NCBI GenBank assembly: GCA_012934845.2
Contig: WNNJ02002483.1
Span: 1-64,000, forward strand
Direction of reading: 5' to 3'
Source: Pomphorhynchus laevis
Taxonomy: Eukaryota > Acanthocephala > Palaeacanthocephala > Echinorhynchida > Pomphorhynchidae
DNA: 64,000 bases
Shown here: piece by piece, positions 43,401 to 53,334 of the stretch
Layout of the letters: the number at the start of each line of letters is the position of its first letter
Position numbering within the stretch: the first letter of the stretch is position 1
Position numbers and translations under genes: made by a program
The notes under the pieces: model-generated
What the model was told of the DNA's origin: nothing
The model's input: only the letters and a program-made list of their open reading frames with translations
Databases searched by the model: none

Positions 43401-44602
43401 TGGTTTTAGTCTGCTACTTACTTAACTGCAAATTGCTTATTCTATAGCGTAGCCTTAAAAGATTATTATGTCTTTGATTTTGAACAAATTTATAAATAAT
43501 TGCTTATTGTAATAATTTATAATCAACGATTAAAATTTAAGTGTTCCAGAATGTTATAATTTAGACTGAAATTAAATTTTAATTTCAATCTGAATGGTGG
43601 AGACGAAAGTCAAAATATCTAAATGTTCCATATTTAAACTTTAATAATTTGAAAACTCGTTCTTGTCACTTTGCTATTTGAATTTGAAAATATATGGATA
43701 TTTATAACGCATTAACGAAGTGGTGGGGTGAGATTAAGTGACTATTCTCTGTTTTGATTGCACGATAGCTAGATACTGCAAGAATTGCCATTTAAGCATT
43801 TTGCGATATTTAGTGATGGAATATGCAACAACCACTCTATCATTTTATTAATTGGGTTTGTGCAGATTATGTTGCCCATTTTAATTGAGGTTACTGTATA
43901 TTTTGTACTATAAATAACTTTAAGAAATTAAATTATCTTAATCTTAAAGAAATTAATCTTAGAATTTTCATTAATTTAATAATAGATAACATAGCATTTA
44001 TTATAATAAAGCTTGAGGACCATTCAATAAATTTTATTACCCAATTATTAATATTTTTATTAAAAACTTTCTTTTATTATTTAGCTCCGATAACCACATT
44101 AGTGGATAAGTCTAGTAGCCTCGTTGAAAGTAAGCGAATTCTTTTATTCACAAGACATGTACCAACATTAAGATTGCAACTTACGAATGTCATATTCGCT
44201 TGTCAGAACAATGATATTGCGATAGATATATGCTTATTATTGTCAAAAAATGAAAGCGATAATATCCAAAAAGAAGAAGAAACGCTCTTAGTTCAAGCTT
44301 GCCAGTTGACAAAAGGTCACTATCTCCGTTTAACTCAAATCAATCTAATTTACATATTTGCTGCGTATTTACCTATGGGATCACTAAAAGCACCAAAATT
44401 TATATGCAAAGATGTATATAGCAGTGAACAGGACGACTTTGGTGGAATTCAGCCTGCGTGCTTTTGTCATGGTCGACCTTTAAGCCTAGGATTTGTGTGT
44501 TCCGTATGTCTAGCAATATACTGTACTTATCTTCCTTTCTGTTCAAATTGTAAATCCTTCTTTCCCGTTAAAATGTCGATGATTGAAAGTACAGATGAAT
44601 AG
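40422..44602 (+). CDS. GTF2H3: TFIIH subunit p34 (Tfb4), two exons 40422-40809 and 44085-44602
   Basis: This core TFIIH subunit works in RNA polymerase II transcription and nucleotide excision repair in the nucleus and binds p44 in the family. Exon 1 starts MYSSSLFILIDLDLNVW, the von Willebrand A-like fold start, with VADMLN-type helix and RLVIFVIAGEEKFDIV. The donor AAAG|GTTAGA and acceptor TTATTTAG|CT join as DKAPIT in phase 1. Exon 2 has SKRILLFTRHVPTLRLQLTN, the LVQACQLTKGHYLRL block and the C-terminal zinc site with Cys 255, 257, 268, 271, 276, 282 and 285 (ACFCH, VCSVC, FCSNC). The total is 301 residues, close to the usual 300 or so, with no internal stop. An upstream non-coding exon cannot be excluded. 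Confidence 0.93.
40950..41185 (-). mobile_element. Penelope-like relic in the GTF2H3 intron
   Basis: On the minus strand 41040-40955 matches the tail ending CAGTTAGCTGATTTGAT of copies at 29817 and 56210. The next part (41180-41060) matches 57590-57475, which codes HINKILKVIKAHH-type residues of the reverse transcriptase. These two parts are not adjacent in the 56-58 kb copy, so this relic has an internal deletion. Confidence 0.6.
42140..43258 (+). mobile_element. LINE-M, decayed group II LINE in sense in the GTF2H3 intron
   Basis: It matches LINE-G from about 24110 to its 3' end. Readable parts are IPSGVPQGSVLGPMLFSLLL, MRYANDIIIYAHAHAYRI (YAND for YADD) and SLRLL, then many stops. The hairpin GCGTG...CACGC lies at 43218-43234. 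It is closest to LINE-G, not to LINE-O. Confidence 0.8.
43260..44084 (+). other. AT-rich end of the intron
   Basis: Nothing is recognised here except the polypyrimidine tract and splice acceptor at its end. Confidence 0.4.
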
Positions 44603-44689
44603 TAAAGTCAAACTGTTCTGATTACTTCATCCTGTATTATTATGTATTTGTTAATTTTTGTATTTTTCAAAATAGTTCTAACAATTTTC

Positions 44690-45200
44690 TGAACTTTTAA
44701 AAATTGACTTTTATTTTAAATTTCAATTTTAAATTTTAACTTGATATAAGTTCTATAAAATCTTATATAATTATTTATCTTTATTTTTAATTTTTATATA
44801 GTATAAAATATATAGACTCATTTATCTTATCTGATTTGTTATATAGACATGTTATTATTGACATATGAACTTTGTTTTCTTGGTAATATAACCTCTGTCA
44901 GAAATACTGTTAGGAATAAGGTACACTAGATAATCAAATTTTTAAATTTGTAAATTTAAATAATAAATTTTATAGTTATATAAATATAAACCGTATATAA
45001 TCTTATATTATTATTTATCTTTATTTTTAATTTATATAGTATAAAATACGTAGATTTATATTGTGTGTTCAAGTTCTTATGGTTGTTTAAACTCAGTTAT
45101 CTGATCTGATTGGTTCTACTGACAAGTCATTATCGACCTATGGACTTTGTTTTCCCATAAAAATAACCTCTGTGAGAAATACTGAAACTATGTATTATTG
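44690..45200 (+). repeat. Two tandem copies of Penelope tail plus unique flank
   Basis: The unit TTGACTTTTATTTTAAATTT...TATATAGTATAAAATA...ACTCA(T/G)TTA(T)CTGAT is followed by ACTTTGTTTTC and AACCTCTGT-AGAAATACTG. It is seen at 44690-44912 and, shortened, at 44940-45195. The second half is not part of other Penelope tails, so flanking DNA was duplicated too. Confidence 0.5.
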
Positions 45201-45211
45201 ATAAGACTAAG

Positions 45212-45371
45212 AATTATTAGAGCTGGATCAAAATATTGGAAAATTTTATTTGATATTTCGCTAACCTCTGTTAGCATCTTTAGAAACTTCAGTAAATTTC
45301 TAAATATGCTAACATAGGTTAGCGAAATATCAAATAAAATGTTCAAATTTTTTGATCCAGCTCCAATAATT
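45212..45371. mobile_element. Palindromic MITE, copy 1 (160 bp)
   Basis: Two arms of about 70 bp form an imperfect palindrome with ends AATTATT-(2 bases)-AGCTGGATC and GATCCAGCT-(2 bases)-AATAATT. Inner arms include TTTGATATTTCGCTAACCT and TTAGAAA. The centre is about CTTCAG. No ORF. A related 79-bp copy is at 48021. I cannot name the superfamily, and no target duplication is certain. Confidence 0.7.
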
Positions 45372-45399
45372 CATTATCAATAATGTGGATCATTATCAA

Positions 45400-45660
45400 C
45401 TATTTAAAATTGATAATACTATATAATCAAATTGCATAAGAGGAAATACGTCATTAGCACTATTTGACCCCGCTGTTATGTTGGATCGAGGAATAGGGGC
45501 CGAAACTTGATAGCATAATTTGATTTTTATTTTAAATTTCAATTATAAATTATATCGTTATATAAATATAAATTGGATAAAATCTTATATAATTACATTA
45601 TTTATCTTTATTTTTATAGTATAAAATACTTAAACACAGTTATCTGATTTAAATAAATAT
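45400..45660 (+). mobile_element. Penelope-like 3' tail (copy 3)
   Basis: It has AAATACG-CATTAGC hairpin remains (45447-45468), CTGTTATGTTG and GATAGCATAA around GGGGCCGAAAC (45473-45520), then the AT-rich tail. It follows MITE copy 1 after a short common spacer. Confidence 0.65.
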
Positions 45661-46452
45661 TTCACATAATAAAACATTGCTAATAAAAAAATTTTGTCAT
45701 TGAACAGAAACTTAGTTTACAGATCGTACTCTTTACACGATCTTTTTGTGAGCAATTTTGTTTTCGTGTTGAGATTAAGTTATTCACAAAAGGTTGCGGT
45801 CGAAGCGTCTATATATTTTATTTTAGCTTAAGCAGCCTTTTGGTTTCTCTGATTACTTTGTTGTGAATCTACTTATCTAGCTTTCGCTATTTTGAATAGC
45901 TTTTACAAATGGTCGATACACATGAATTGCTGTTCAATAACTGCACTGTAAAGAAATGTAGCTATACTGTATCTACATATTAATTATGGCAATTATTAAA
46001 ATGTAATTATATTGTCACTGTAGCTTCCGATAGTTTTAATTTTTATACATTAGAGTAGATTATTATTTTTATTAAAAAGACATTTGTTTTGATAATTCGA
46101 AATCAGATAAGTTAACTGAGTATACTACTTTGCATTCAATACTATATATAAATTTAAAAAATAATATTATAATCTTAAAAGAGTTTCTTTAATTCAGATT
46201 TTTAAAGAGTATGGATTTTTTAAATGGATTCGTTAATAGAGATAATATTGAAAGAACATGCAATTTCTCTGATTTGTTACTATTGAAATTAACTCAAAAA
46301 GCGTGTATTAGGGTTTTGCAGTTTATGAGAAAATCGTCTCTTTCGAATTGATTGAATATTATCTCGGATTTTTTTGTTCAAAAAATATAATTATTTTTAT
46401 AGATTTATAGTTTTTGAAAATAATATTATAATATACTTTACACTTATTTATA
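45661..46452. other. 5' flank of SUCLG2
   Basis: AT-rich sequence with no recognisable gene or repeat. It should include promoter and possibly a non-coding first exon of SUCLG2. Confidence 0.35.
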
Positions 46453-47757
46453 ATGTGGTCGACTTCAATTTTTCAGATGCAAGCCCTGCTTCCTAGTATT
46501 TTCCGTGGATTTAAATCTACTCAATATCTATCGGCTTTTAAGAGATCGTTGAACTTATATGAATATCAAAGTAAAAAACTGCTTGCTGACAATGGTATCG
46601 ATGTGCAACGATTTAAAATGGCCGAAAATGCGTCGGAAGCGGCAAACGCCGGTAAGGAATTGCTGTCGACATTTGCTAAGGAACTGGTAATTAAGGCTCA
46701 GATTTTAGCTGGTGGACGCGGTAAAGGTCATTTTATGTCAAGCAAGCTAAAGGGCGGTATTCAGCTAACAAAAAACGCGGACATTGTGCACGATATGACT
46801 TCTAAAATGATTGGCGATTATCTGGTTACTAAACAAACAGGCAAAGATGGTGTACTCGTTACCAAATTAATGATAGCAGAAGCTTTAGATATAGTAAAGG
46901 AAACTTATTTGGCAATATTGCTAGATAGAAATGTTGGTGGTCCTGTCATAGTAGCAAGTCCTTGCGGAGGTGTAGATATTGAAGAAGTCGCAGAATCTCA
47001 ACCACACAATATTATCAAAGTTCCAGTTGATATAGTTGAGGGGCTAAGTAGAAAAGATGCAGAAGATATTGCAAACAAATTACAGTTTTCGGATGGAAAA
47101 ACTGAAATAATTGTTGATCAAATCCAGAAGCTTTATGAACTGTTCAACAGGTACGATTGTACAATGCTTGAGATTAATCCATTTGGTGAAACACCAGACG
47201 GTAGAATAGTATGCTTTGATGCTAAAATAGTGTTTGATGAATCTGCTGCATACAGACATAAGCATTTATTTGAAACTGAAGACACAAGCGAGTTGGATCA
47301 GCGAGAATTGCGAGCTACTCAATTAGGACTTAATTTTGTTTCACTTGGAGACCAAGGCAGTATAGGTTGTATGGTTAACGGTGCTGGCCTTGCAATGGCT
47401 ACTATGGATGTCATAAAATTGCACGGTGGAGAACCCGCAAATTTTCTTGATCTTGGAGGAACAGTTGGAGAGGATCAGGTCAGCCAGGCTTTGCAACTAC
47501 TCCAGTCTGACCCTAAAGTTAAAAGTATATTGATCAACATATTTGGAGGTATTGTAAACTGCGATACAATTGCAAACGGTATTGTAAGTGCTTGTAAAGC
47601 TCAGCGTTTACAATGTCCACTTGTTGTAAGGCTACAAGGCACCAATGTGGATTCAGCCAGAGCTACTCTCGCCAAAAGTGGATTGAAAATCATAAATGCG
47701 TCTGATTTGAGCGACGCTGCCTCGAAAGCCGTGAATTCTTTATCAAAAGCAAACTAA
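46453..47757 (+). CDS. SUCLG2: Succinyl-CoA ligase beta subunit, GTP-specific type, mitochondrial
   Basis: The enzyme couples succinyl-CoA cleavage to NTP formation in the mitochondrial citric acid cycle, with an alpha subunit encoded elsewhere. The 434-residue frame has a basic Ser-rich leader (about 1-32) as targeting peptide, LNLYEYQSKKLLADNG (34-49), KAQILAGGRGKG (81-92, ATP-grasp), AEALDIVKETYLAI, EINPFGETPDG (240-250), NGAGLAMATMD (309-319), NFLDLGG (330-336), NIFGGIVNCDTIANGI (362-377) and RLQGTN. The AEALDI and NPFGETP strings favour the GTP type over SUCLA2, though the later MATMDVIKLHGG stretch recalls SUCLA2. There is no intron in the frame. TTTTTCAG directly before ATG 46480 looks like a splice acceptor, so the start may be Met10. 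Confidence 0.93.
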   Translation: MWSTSIFQMQALLPSIFRGFKSTQYLSAFKRSLNLYEYQSKKLLADNGIDVQRFKMAENASEAANAGKELLSTFAKELVIKAQILAGGRGKGHFMSSKLKGGIQLTKNADIVHDMTSKMIGDYLVTKQTGKDGVLVTKLMIAEALDIVKETYLAILLDRNVGGPVIVASPCGGVDIEEVAESQPHNIIKVPVDIVEGLSRKDAEDIANKLQFSDGKTEIIVDQIQKLYELFNRYDCTMLEINPFGETPDGRIVCFDAKIVFDESAAYRHKHLFETEDTSELDQRELRATQLGLNFVSLGDQGSIGCMVNGAGLAMATMDVIKLHGGEPANFLDLGGTVGEDQVSQALQLLQSDPKVKSILINIFGGIVNCDTIANGIVSACKAQRLQCPLVVRLQGTNVDSARATLAKSGLKIINASDLSDAASKAVNSLSKAN

Positions 47758-48020
47758 AAGTATAATGATAACGATGATGATCAAAATTATGCTGTTCAAT
47801 TCTATTTTTGTAACATTCCACAAAAGAGAATGACAGCTACACAACATCTTTATTGTTCACGTGCTTTCAGAATTTCTAAATATCATATCTATTGAGATTG
47901 TTTTATCTATTCTGGAAAGTTTTTATGCGAGATTAGTTTTTATTGCTTGAAAGCACTTTTTTTCTGATTATTCACCTTTAAATGTGGACACACTTTTATT
48001 AAAACAAAAAAATCTTAAAT
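47758..48020. other. 3' flank of SUCLG2
   Basis: AT-rich, no gene seen. No AATAAA signal is obvious close to the stop. Confidence 0.3.
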
Positions 48021-48099
48021 AATTATTGGAACTGGATCAAAGAATGGAGGAATATTTTATTTGATATTTCCTGTTTTCTTTAATCCAGCTCCAATAATT
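48021..48099. mobile_element. Palindromic MITE, copy 2 (79 bp, shortened)
   Basis: It keeps the left arm AATTATTGGAACTGGATCAA with ATTTTATTTGATATTTC and a short right end ATCCAGCTCCAATAATT. About 80 bp of the centre and right arm of copy 1 are missing. Confidence 0.7.
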
Positions 48100-48147
48100 T
48101 TGAATCAATAATTGATCATTATCAACTATTTAAAAACAAAACGATAT

Positions 48148-48465
48148 TATTAAAAATACATTTAAAATCATTAGCGGAAAAGTTTTATGGATGGATTATA
48201 AATAATACATTTTATATTAGAATAAAATACTATATAATCGAATTTCATCAGAAGAAATACGCCATTAGCACATGTTTGGCCCCGCTGCTATGTTAAGTCA
48301 AGGAATAGGAGCCGAAACCTGGTAGCATAGTAGTTTCTCCTGATGATCTCTAATCCTTATTCTGATACATCGTCTGTTATTTATTAGTCAATTCATAAAA
48401 ATGACGTTTATTTTAAATTACATTTTTTATTTTAACTTGATATACATTATATAAAATCTTATATA
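48148..48465 (+). mobile_element. Penelope-like 3' tail (copy 4)
   Basis: It starts in the last codons (TTTAAAATCATTAGCGGAAA), then has AAATACGCCATTAGC, the stem CTGCTATGTTA / TGGTAGCATAGTAG around GGAGCCGAAACC and CTCCTGATGAT. It lies after MITE copy 2 in the same order and direction as copy 3 lies after MITE copy 1. Confidence 0.7.
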
Positions 48466-48489
48466 ATTTATAGCGCACCGACTTGATTT

Positions 48490-48870
48490 GTTTATAGCGA
48501 AACGACTTCATCGGGCAGCTAATGCCACATGTTAATTCCCTTCGTCGACATTTATACAAAACTCTACTAGGTAGATTGCGGGGACATTGTAGAGTTTTTT
48601 ATAAATCTCGATTTAGCAGATTACCGAACATATTTAGAATGTGGAGGAGGGGAATTAACATGTTGAATTCGTTGCCCGATGAAGTCGTTGCTGCTCACAG
48701 CTTGAGGACGTTTAAATCACGATGATGCAAATGGATACGTGAACAATTCCGCTATTCAGCAGCTCTACTGAACTATCCTATTTAGCTAAGATCCGTTTAT
48801 TGACTATTTGCTTTTTGTTTTTCTTTTTTGTTTTTTACTCTGCCTGAATAGACTTTTGGTTTTGACATCT
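48490..48870 (+). mobile_element. C-terminal fragment of a group I LINE with inverted 5' end
   Basis: The frame gives RGHCRVFYKSRFSRLP and WRRGINMLNSLPDEVVAAHS, as in LINE-I and LINE-N, and a 3' end with TGCCTGAATAGAC. Bases 48493-48533 are an inverted copy of 48655-48697 (CGACTTCATCGGGCA against TGCCCGATGAAGTCG), so the 5' end folds back. Confidence 0.6.
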
Positions 48871-48989
48871 ATTTGAATAGATAAATAATCATTTATCTTT
48901 ATTTTTGATTTATTTAGAGTAGAAAATACGTAGACACAGTTACCTGATATGATTTTCTAAGCAAAATGAGCGAATTACATTCGTATTTA

Positions 48990-49085
48990 AGTTAAAGTTA
49001 TTAAATTTTTATTTAGCATTATTATGTTTTGTTTATTTTATAATTATATAAAATACGTATACTCAGTTAGCTGATTTAATTTATT
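48990..49085 (+). mobile_element. Penelope tail terminal piece
   Basis: TTTTGTTTATTTTATAATTA followed by ACTCAGTTAGCTGATTTAAT matches the end of the tails at 29750-29834 and (inverted) 56210-56290. Confidence 0.5.
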
Positions 49086-49189
49086 GTAGTTTGAAATTAT
49101 TATTGGTCAATAGCATTACAAGTAAATTAGCTGTCGACTTCGCGGTCATTTCAAACAGAAAATCGTAAAATATATGAATTGATAAGCTA

Positions 49190-49540
49190 ACAGATTATAC
49201 GTATTTTATAATATTTATAAATTAAAAAATAATGCTTAATGAAATTTAAATAATAAATAATCATAAATAATTAAAATTTGTTAAATAAGATTTTATATCA
49301 AGTTAAAATTTAAAATAAATTCAAGTTTTACGAATTGATTAATAAAAATCAGACGATGTATCAGAATAAGGATTAGAGATCATCAGGAGGAACTGTTATG
49401 TTATCAGGTTTCGGCCCTTATTCATCGATTCAACATAGCAGAGGGGCAAAACACGTGCTAATGACGTATTTCCTCTCATTTAATTTGATTATTTAGTATC
49501 TTATTTTAATACAAAGCATATTTTATAATTTTATTTTTAT
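49190..49540 (-). mobile_element. Penelope-like 3' tail (copy 5)
   Basis: On the minus strand it has AAATACGT-CATTAGC-ACGTGTTT (hairpin with a compensating G-C pair compared with copy 2), CTGCTATGTTG / TAACATAACAG around GGGCCGAAACC, CTCCTGATGAT and the AT-rich tail. Confidence 0.65.
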
Positions 49541-49929
49541 ATAACATAAATTATGTTTGCAATATATTTTTTAAATTTTTGGTTTCTCTATTTTGATATT
49601 TAATTTCTTCAATTTTATTGTTTTGTTATGAATACATATGTTTTGTACTTTTGTTGTACATTTTTAGTGTTTTGGTTTCATTGTTGTGTTTTGTTTGTTG
49701 CTGTCTCTACAAACGAAAATGTTACATGATACAGATCAGGATGGATATATTTCTAACAAAGCATATTGTTTATTACCCGTAAAAATTTCTCGCTAATAGT
49801 TTGAATAAATTTTTAATAATATTTTGTTGATTTATATATTGCAAATTTAATATTTTAATAATATGTTGTTGTTTATTAATTCTTCATTATAAGAAAATTT
49901 ATAAGTTTTCAAGCTAATTACAAAATAAT
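49541..49929. other. AT-rich spacer
   Basis: T-rich sequence with no gene seen. It precedes the 5' end of R7. Confidence 0.3.
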
Positions 49930-50071
49930 TAACATACAATATAAAAAAAACATACAAGCTTAAACACACAATACAACAACCTTCGACGACAACCAACGAC
50001 AACCTTCGACGACACCTAACGACAACCTCTGACGACAACGAACGACAACCACGTGAGCACAACTATTGACA
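49930..50071 (+). promoter_or_regulatory. R7 5' UTR with ACATACA and ACGACAACC repeats
   Basis: ACATACA occurs at 49932-49938 and 49950-49956. From 49976 to 50050 a degenerate 11-13 base repeat with core ACGACAACC runs up to the ATG at 50072. The core equals the unit of the LINE-F array in sense orientation. A promoter role is inferred from position only. Confidence 0.5.
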
Positions 50072-53000
50072 TGCCCAGAGGAAAACCCGCATCTCAGCCA
50101 CGATTTTGCAATTGTAACGGAAACAGGGCTGTTTGTCAAGGTTGCCGATGTGGGAGAATGAATAAAAAATGTGTTGATTGTCTGGCTCTTAATTGCAGGA
50201 ATCGCCAACAATTACAGAAATTTAGAGGTGCCGACCCCGTACAGCCGATCGACAGCCAAAACACTAATGTTGATAACCCCCTCCCATGTCAACTGCCAAT
50301 TGATGATGAAAGCACAAAGGGTACTTCAACTCAAGAATCCCGAGTAGCGAACCAATGTGTGTATGAATCGATAAAAAAGAACACTCTAATACTGTCGAAT
50401 ATAGAGATACGTTTCGTCCTACGTATAGACACGAGCTTGCTAGTGCATATTCGGAGGTCACCGGTCGGCGTCCTAATCTCTTCTCATTACCCCACTGCAA
50501 AGAGAGTGATATGTTCATCGATCTGATTAGCGAAAAATACAAAAAGGTTGCGGATAAGTTAGACGGAGAGTATTTGGCATTGAAATAAGTTACGGTAATA
50601 TGTCAGTGCCTACTTTAACGAATTCCATCACGGAATGTGCAATTGATAAAAAACGCTAAAAAGACGCCTTACACTATGGCACAGCGATCAACTTCAGGAT
50701 TTACTGGACGAAGCTCGTGCACTTCAACGAAAATGTATATAAAATACTAACATGGTCAAACGTGTTGCCTGGAAAAATTGCTTCTCGTAATTGATCAAAT
50801 CTGGCAATACCACCGCTGCGATCAAAACCCTGGAACAATCGGACACAGTCGAATGTCCGATATATCATTGTGACGATGATTTCAACGAACGTAGTGTACG
50901 TGAGATATTAAGTAAATGCATCCGGATGGCATGATCGCTGACCAGGAAGCATTGCTGAAAAGGCCACTGCCGAATTGTGTCGTTCATCATGACGTTGTAT
51001 TTACCGTGATAGACGCGGATCGTGTAATTGCTGCTGCCTTGAAGATTCGTGGAGGTGCTGGACCATCAGGGGTCACATCCCATGAGTTCAAGCGAATGTT
51101 AACGACATTCGAGACACATTCAAAAAATTTGACGAGATAATCTTGCCTTTGGCATTTCGGATTGCGACGGATAAAATTGATGTTGAGGTGTTGGAAGCTT
51201 TGGTCCCATCACGCCTCATCGCATTGAACAAAAATCCTGGCGTCAGACCTATAGGGATAGGAGAGACACTAAGAAGAATTATATGTAAAACATTTAGGAA
51301 TGTAGTCAAGTCTGACCTTCAAGCTGTAGCAGGCCGTGAACAATTGTGTGCTGCACAACGTGGTAGAATAGAATACGCGATCCACTCGTTATCAGAGCAA
51401 TTCCACTCAAATTCTTAAATGGGAATTCTCTCCATTGATGCCAAGAACGCGTTTAACAGGATCATCCGAAAATTAACGCTAGCAAATATTTGGATGATTT
51501 GTCCTTCGATGGGTCGAATGCTTAATAACATGTATGGAGGCCATGTGATCATGGTTGGGGATGGCGGTGAAATATTATCGAAAGAGAGTTTTACCCAAGG
51601 CGACCAGCTTGCAATGACCACATTTGCAGCGACATCGTTGCCAATAATCAATAGAATACAAGCAAGGATTCCGAGCATCACGCAGCGATGGTATGCAGAT
51701 GACTCAACTTTTGTTGGACCGTTGAAAGATTTGAGAGTTATGTGAGATATCTTGCAAAACATTGGTCCTCAATGCGGGTACTTTGTCAACGACATAAAGA
51801 GTAGTTTTCTCTATCATCATTCATGTAACAAAGTCGCACGTGAACTGTTCACAGAAACGAATGTCTCGAAGTCCAAACGCGGTGTGATACTGCTTGGAGC
51901 ACCCATGGGTTCCACTGACTTGTTGAAAAGCAAGTGACGTGCGCAACTGGTCGATGGCAGAATATCGTATCAAAGATAAGTACTATCCCGGACGTTGATG
52001 CTCACTTTGCCTATGCGGCCTATGGTCATGCCTTCCAGTATAAATGGGTTCTCCTTTTACGTACAACGGCGTGCTCTCCTGAATGGTTTGAACCGCTAGG
52101 TGATGATATCTTCGATGTATTTGCGTCTAAATCATTTAATCACACCACTTCATCGATCCTAAAATCAATATACACTCTTCCACCACATATGGGCGGTCTT
52201 GGGATGATGGATCCGGTAAAAGAAGCAGAACATCAATATATGGCCTCTAAAATGCTTTGCAAAGCATACAATGATACTACAGATCCAGTCCAAAGGCATG
52301 CTCCTCAGATGATGACATCCAACACGATTAAGGGCATGAACAACAAGCACCACACCGATAAACCAAATGAGATAAACGAGTTTGGTACAGAAGGCACGTA
52401 TAGACACACCTACAGTTTGCTGCTTTAAAGGGTGCATCCAGCTGGCTTACAGTACGACCACTAGAACAACAGGGACTTCATCTTACGTCGAGAGAGTTTC
52501 GGGATGCTCTAGCTGCTCGCTACAACTGACCCCACAAGTATGGCGAAAAACTGGATTTGTGGCGCCAATCAGAACATGACACATGCTCTATCCTGTAAAA
52601 GGGGTGCCCTGTCTATTATCCGACACAACGAGATTCTAAACAGTGGCTGACACATCGACAATTGTATGCAATGGAGTGGAACTTGAACCTCAGCTAGAAC
52701 CGGTACCCGAATCAATTATTTTCCAACGGGTCACAACTACAAGAAAACCAGATGCATGTCCGGATATCGTATGTTGTGGCCTGTTTGGCGGCAGGATCGG
52801 GCAAACGTTTTTTGACGTTTGTATTTTTAACAGCAATGCTTCATCATACCAGTCAAAATCCGTATCATCTTTCTTCGAGTATCACGAGACGCGAAAACGC
52901 AACAAATATGAAGAGCGAATAAAGGAGGTGGACCACAGTACATTCTGTCCGATAGTTATAGCCGCGACTGGTGGGATCGGACCATCAACAGATGCCATGA

Positions 53001-53095
53001 TCAAGACGATTGCGCGGAAGCTAAACGAAAAAAGGAAGCCCTATACGCGGATTCTGTCGCTTGGTTGCGAACGAAAATAAGCCTATCCCTTGCTA
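50072..53095 (+). pseudogene. R7: nearly full-length RLE-type reverse transcriptase element
   Basis: From ATG 50072 it reads MPRGKPASQPRF, then a Cys-rich CXC-type domain (FCNCNGNRAVCQGCRCGR, KKCVDC, NCRN) of tesmin/TSO1 appearance. After a frame change come TYRHELASAYSEVTGRRPNL (to a stop at 50586), LWHSDQLQDLLDEARALQR, RSVREILSK, RGGAGPSGVTSHEF, ALVPSRLIALNKNPGVRPIG, SIDAKNAFNRIIRKL (motif A), FTQGDQLAMTTFAA (motif B), RWYADDSTFVG (motif C), MGGLGMMDP, ASSWLTVRPLEQQ, WICGANQNMTHALSC (zinc finger), RHNEI and QTFFDVCIFN with GGIGPS. It has at least six frameshifts. It defines the whole domain order of the family. Confidence 0.8.
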
Positions 53096-53104
53096 GGGGC
53101 AGTT

Positions 53105-53328
53105 TCCATGTGTTACTCTAACAACTACGGTCTCCGATCCTTCCTCGTTGCCGCCCCACTCGCCTGAAATCAACTTCCTCTCGACGTCCGCTACGCTCGC
53201 TCCTTTATCACATTCAAACACCTCCTCCGTTCACACCTTCTCGACACAGGTTTAGCATTTTTGTTTTGTTGTGTTTAAGTAAGCGTGCGCTGGCACGCAT
53301 TTGCCACATTAAAATAAATCTTTTTTTT
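53105..53328 (+). mobile_element. 3' end fragment of a group II LINE
   Basis: It reads NYGLRSFLVAAPLA-type codons from 53110 and has the hairpin GCGTGC...GCACGC at 53282-53297 and AAATAAAT. It is truncated at the 5' end directly behind R7. Confidence 0.75.
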
Positions 53329-53334
53329 GTATAG

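Larger units (their letters stand above)
40810..44084 (+). other. GTF2H3 intron (3275 bp, GT-AG)
   Basis: The intron carries a Penelope tail relic (40950-41185) and a decayed group II LINE (42140-43258). The rest is AT-rich. A T-rich tract precedes the acceptor (44062-44084). Confidence 0.85.

Noticed and set aside
43260-46452. Hidden host exons in the AT-rich stretches around GTF2H3 and SUCLG2
   Set aside because: No open frame with conserved motif was found on either strand; GTF2H3 is complete with two exons.
46453-47757. SUCLG2 as a processed retrocopy because it lacks introns
   Set aside because: The frame is intact, no poly(A) tract follows, and an acceptor-like site precedes the start; a functional gene fits better.
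53188-53206. CCGCTACGCTCGCTCC in the 3' LINE fragment as a fourth copy of the GC-rich 14-mer
   Set aside because: Only part matches (CGCTACGCTCGC), it lies in coding sequence for the C-terminus, and other copies differ there, so it is probably chance.
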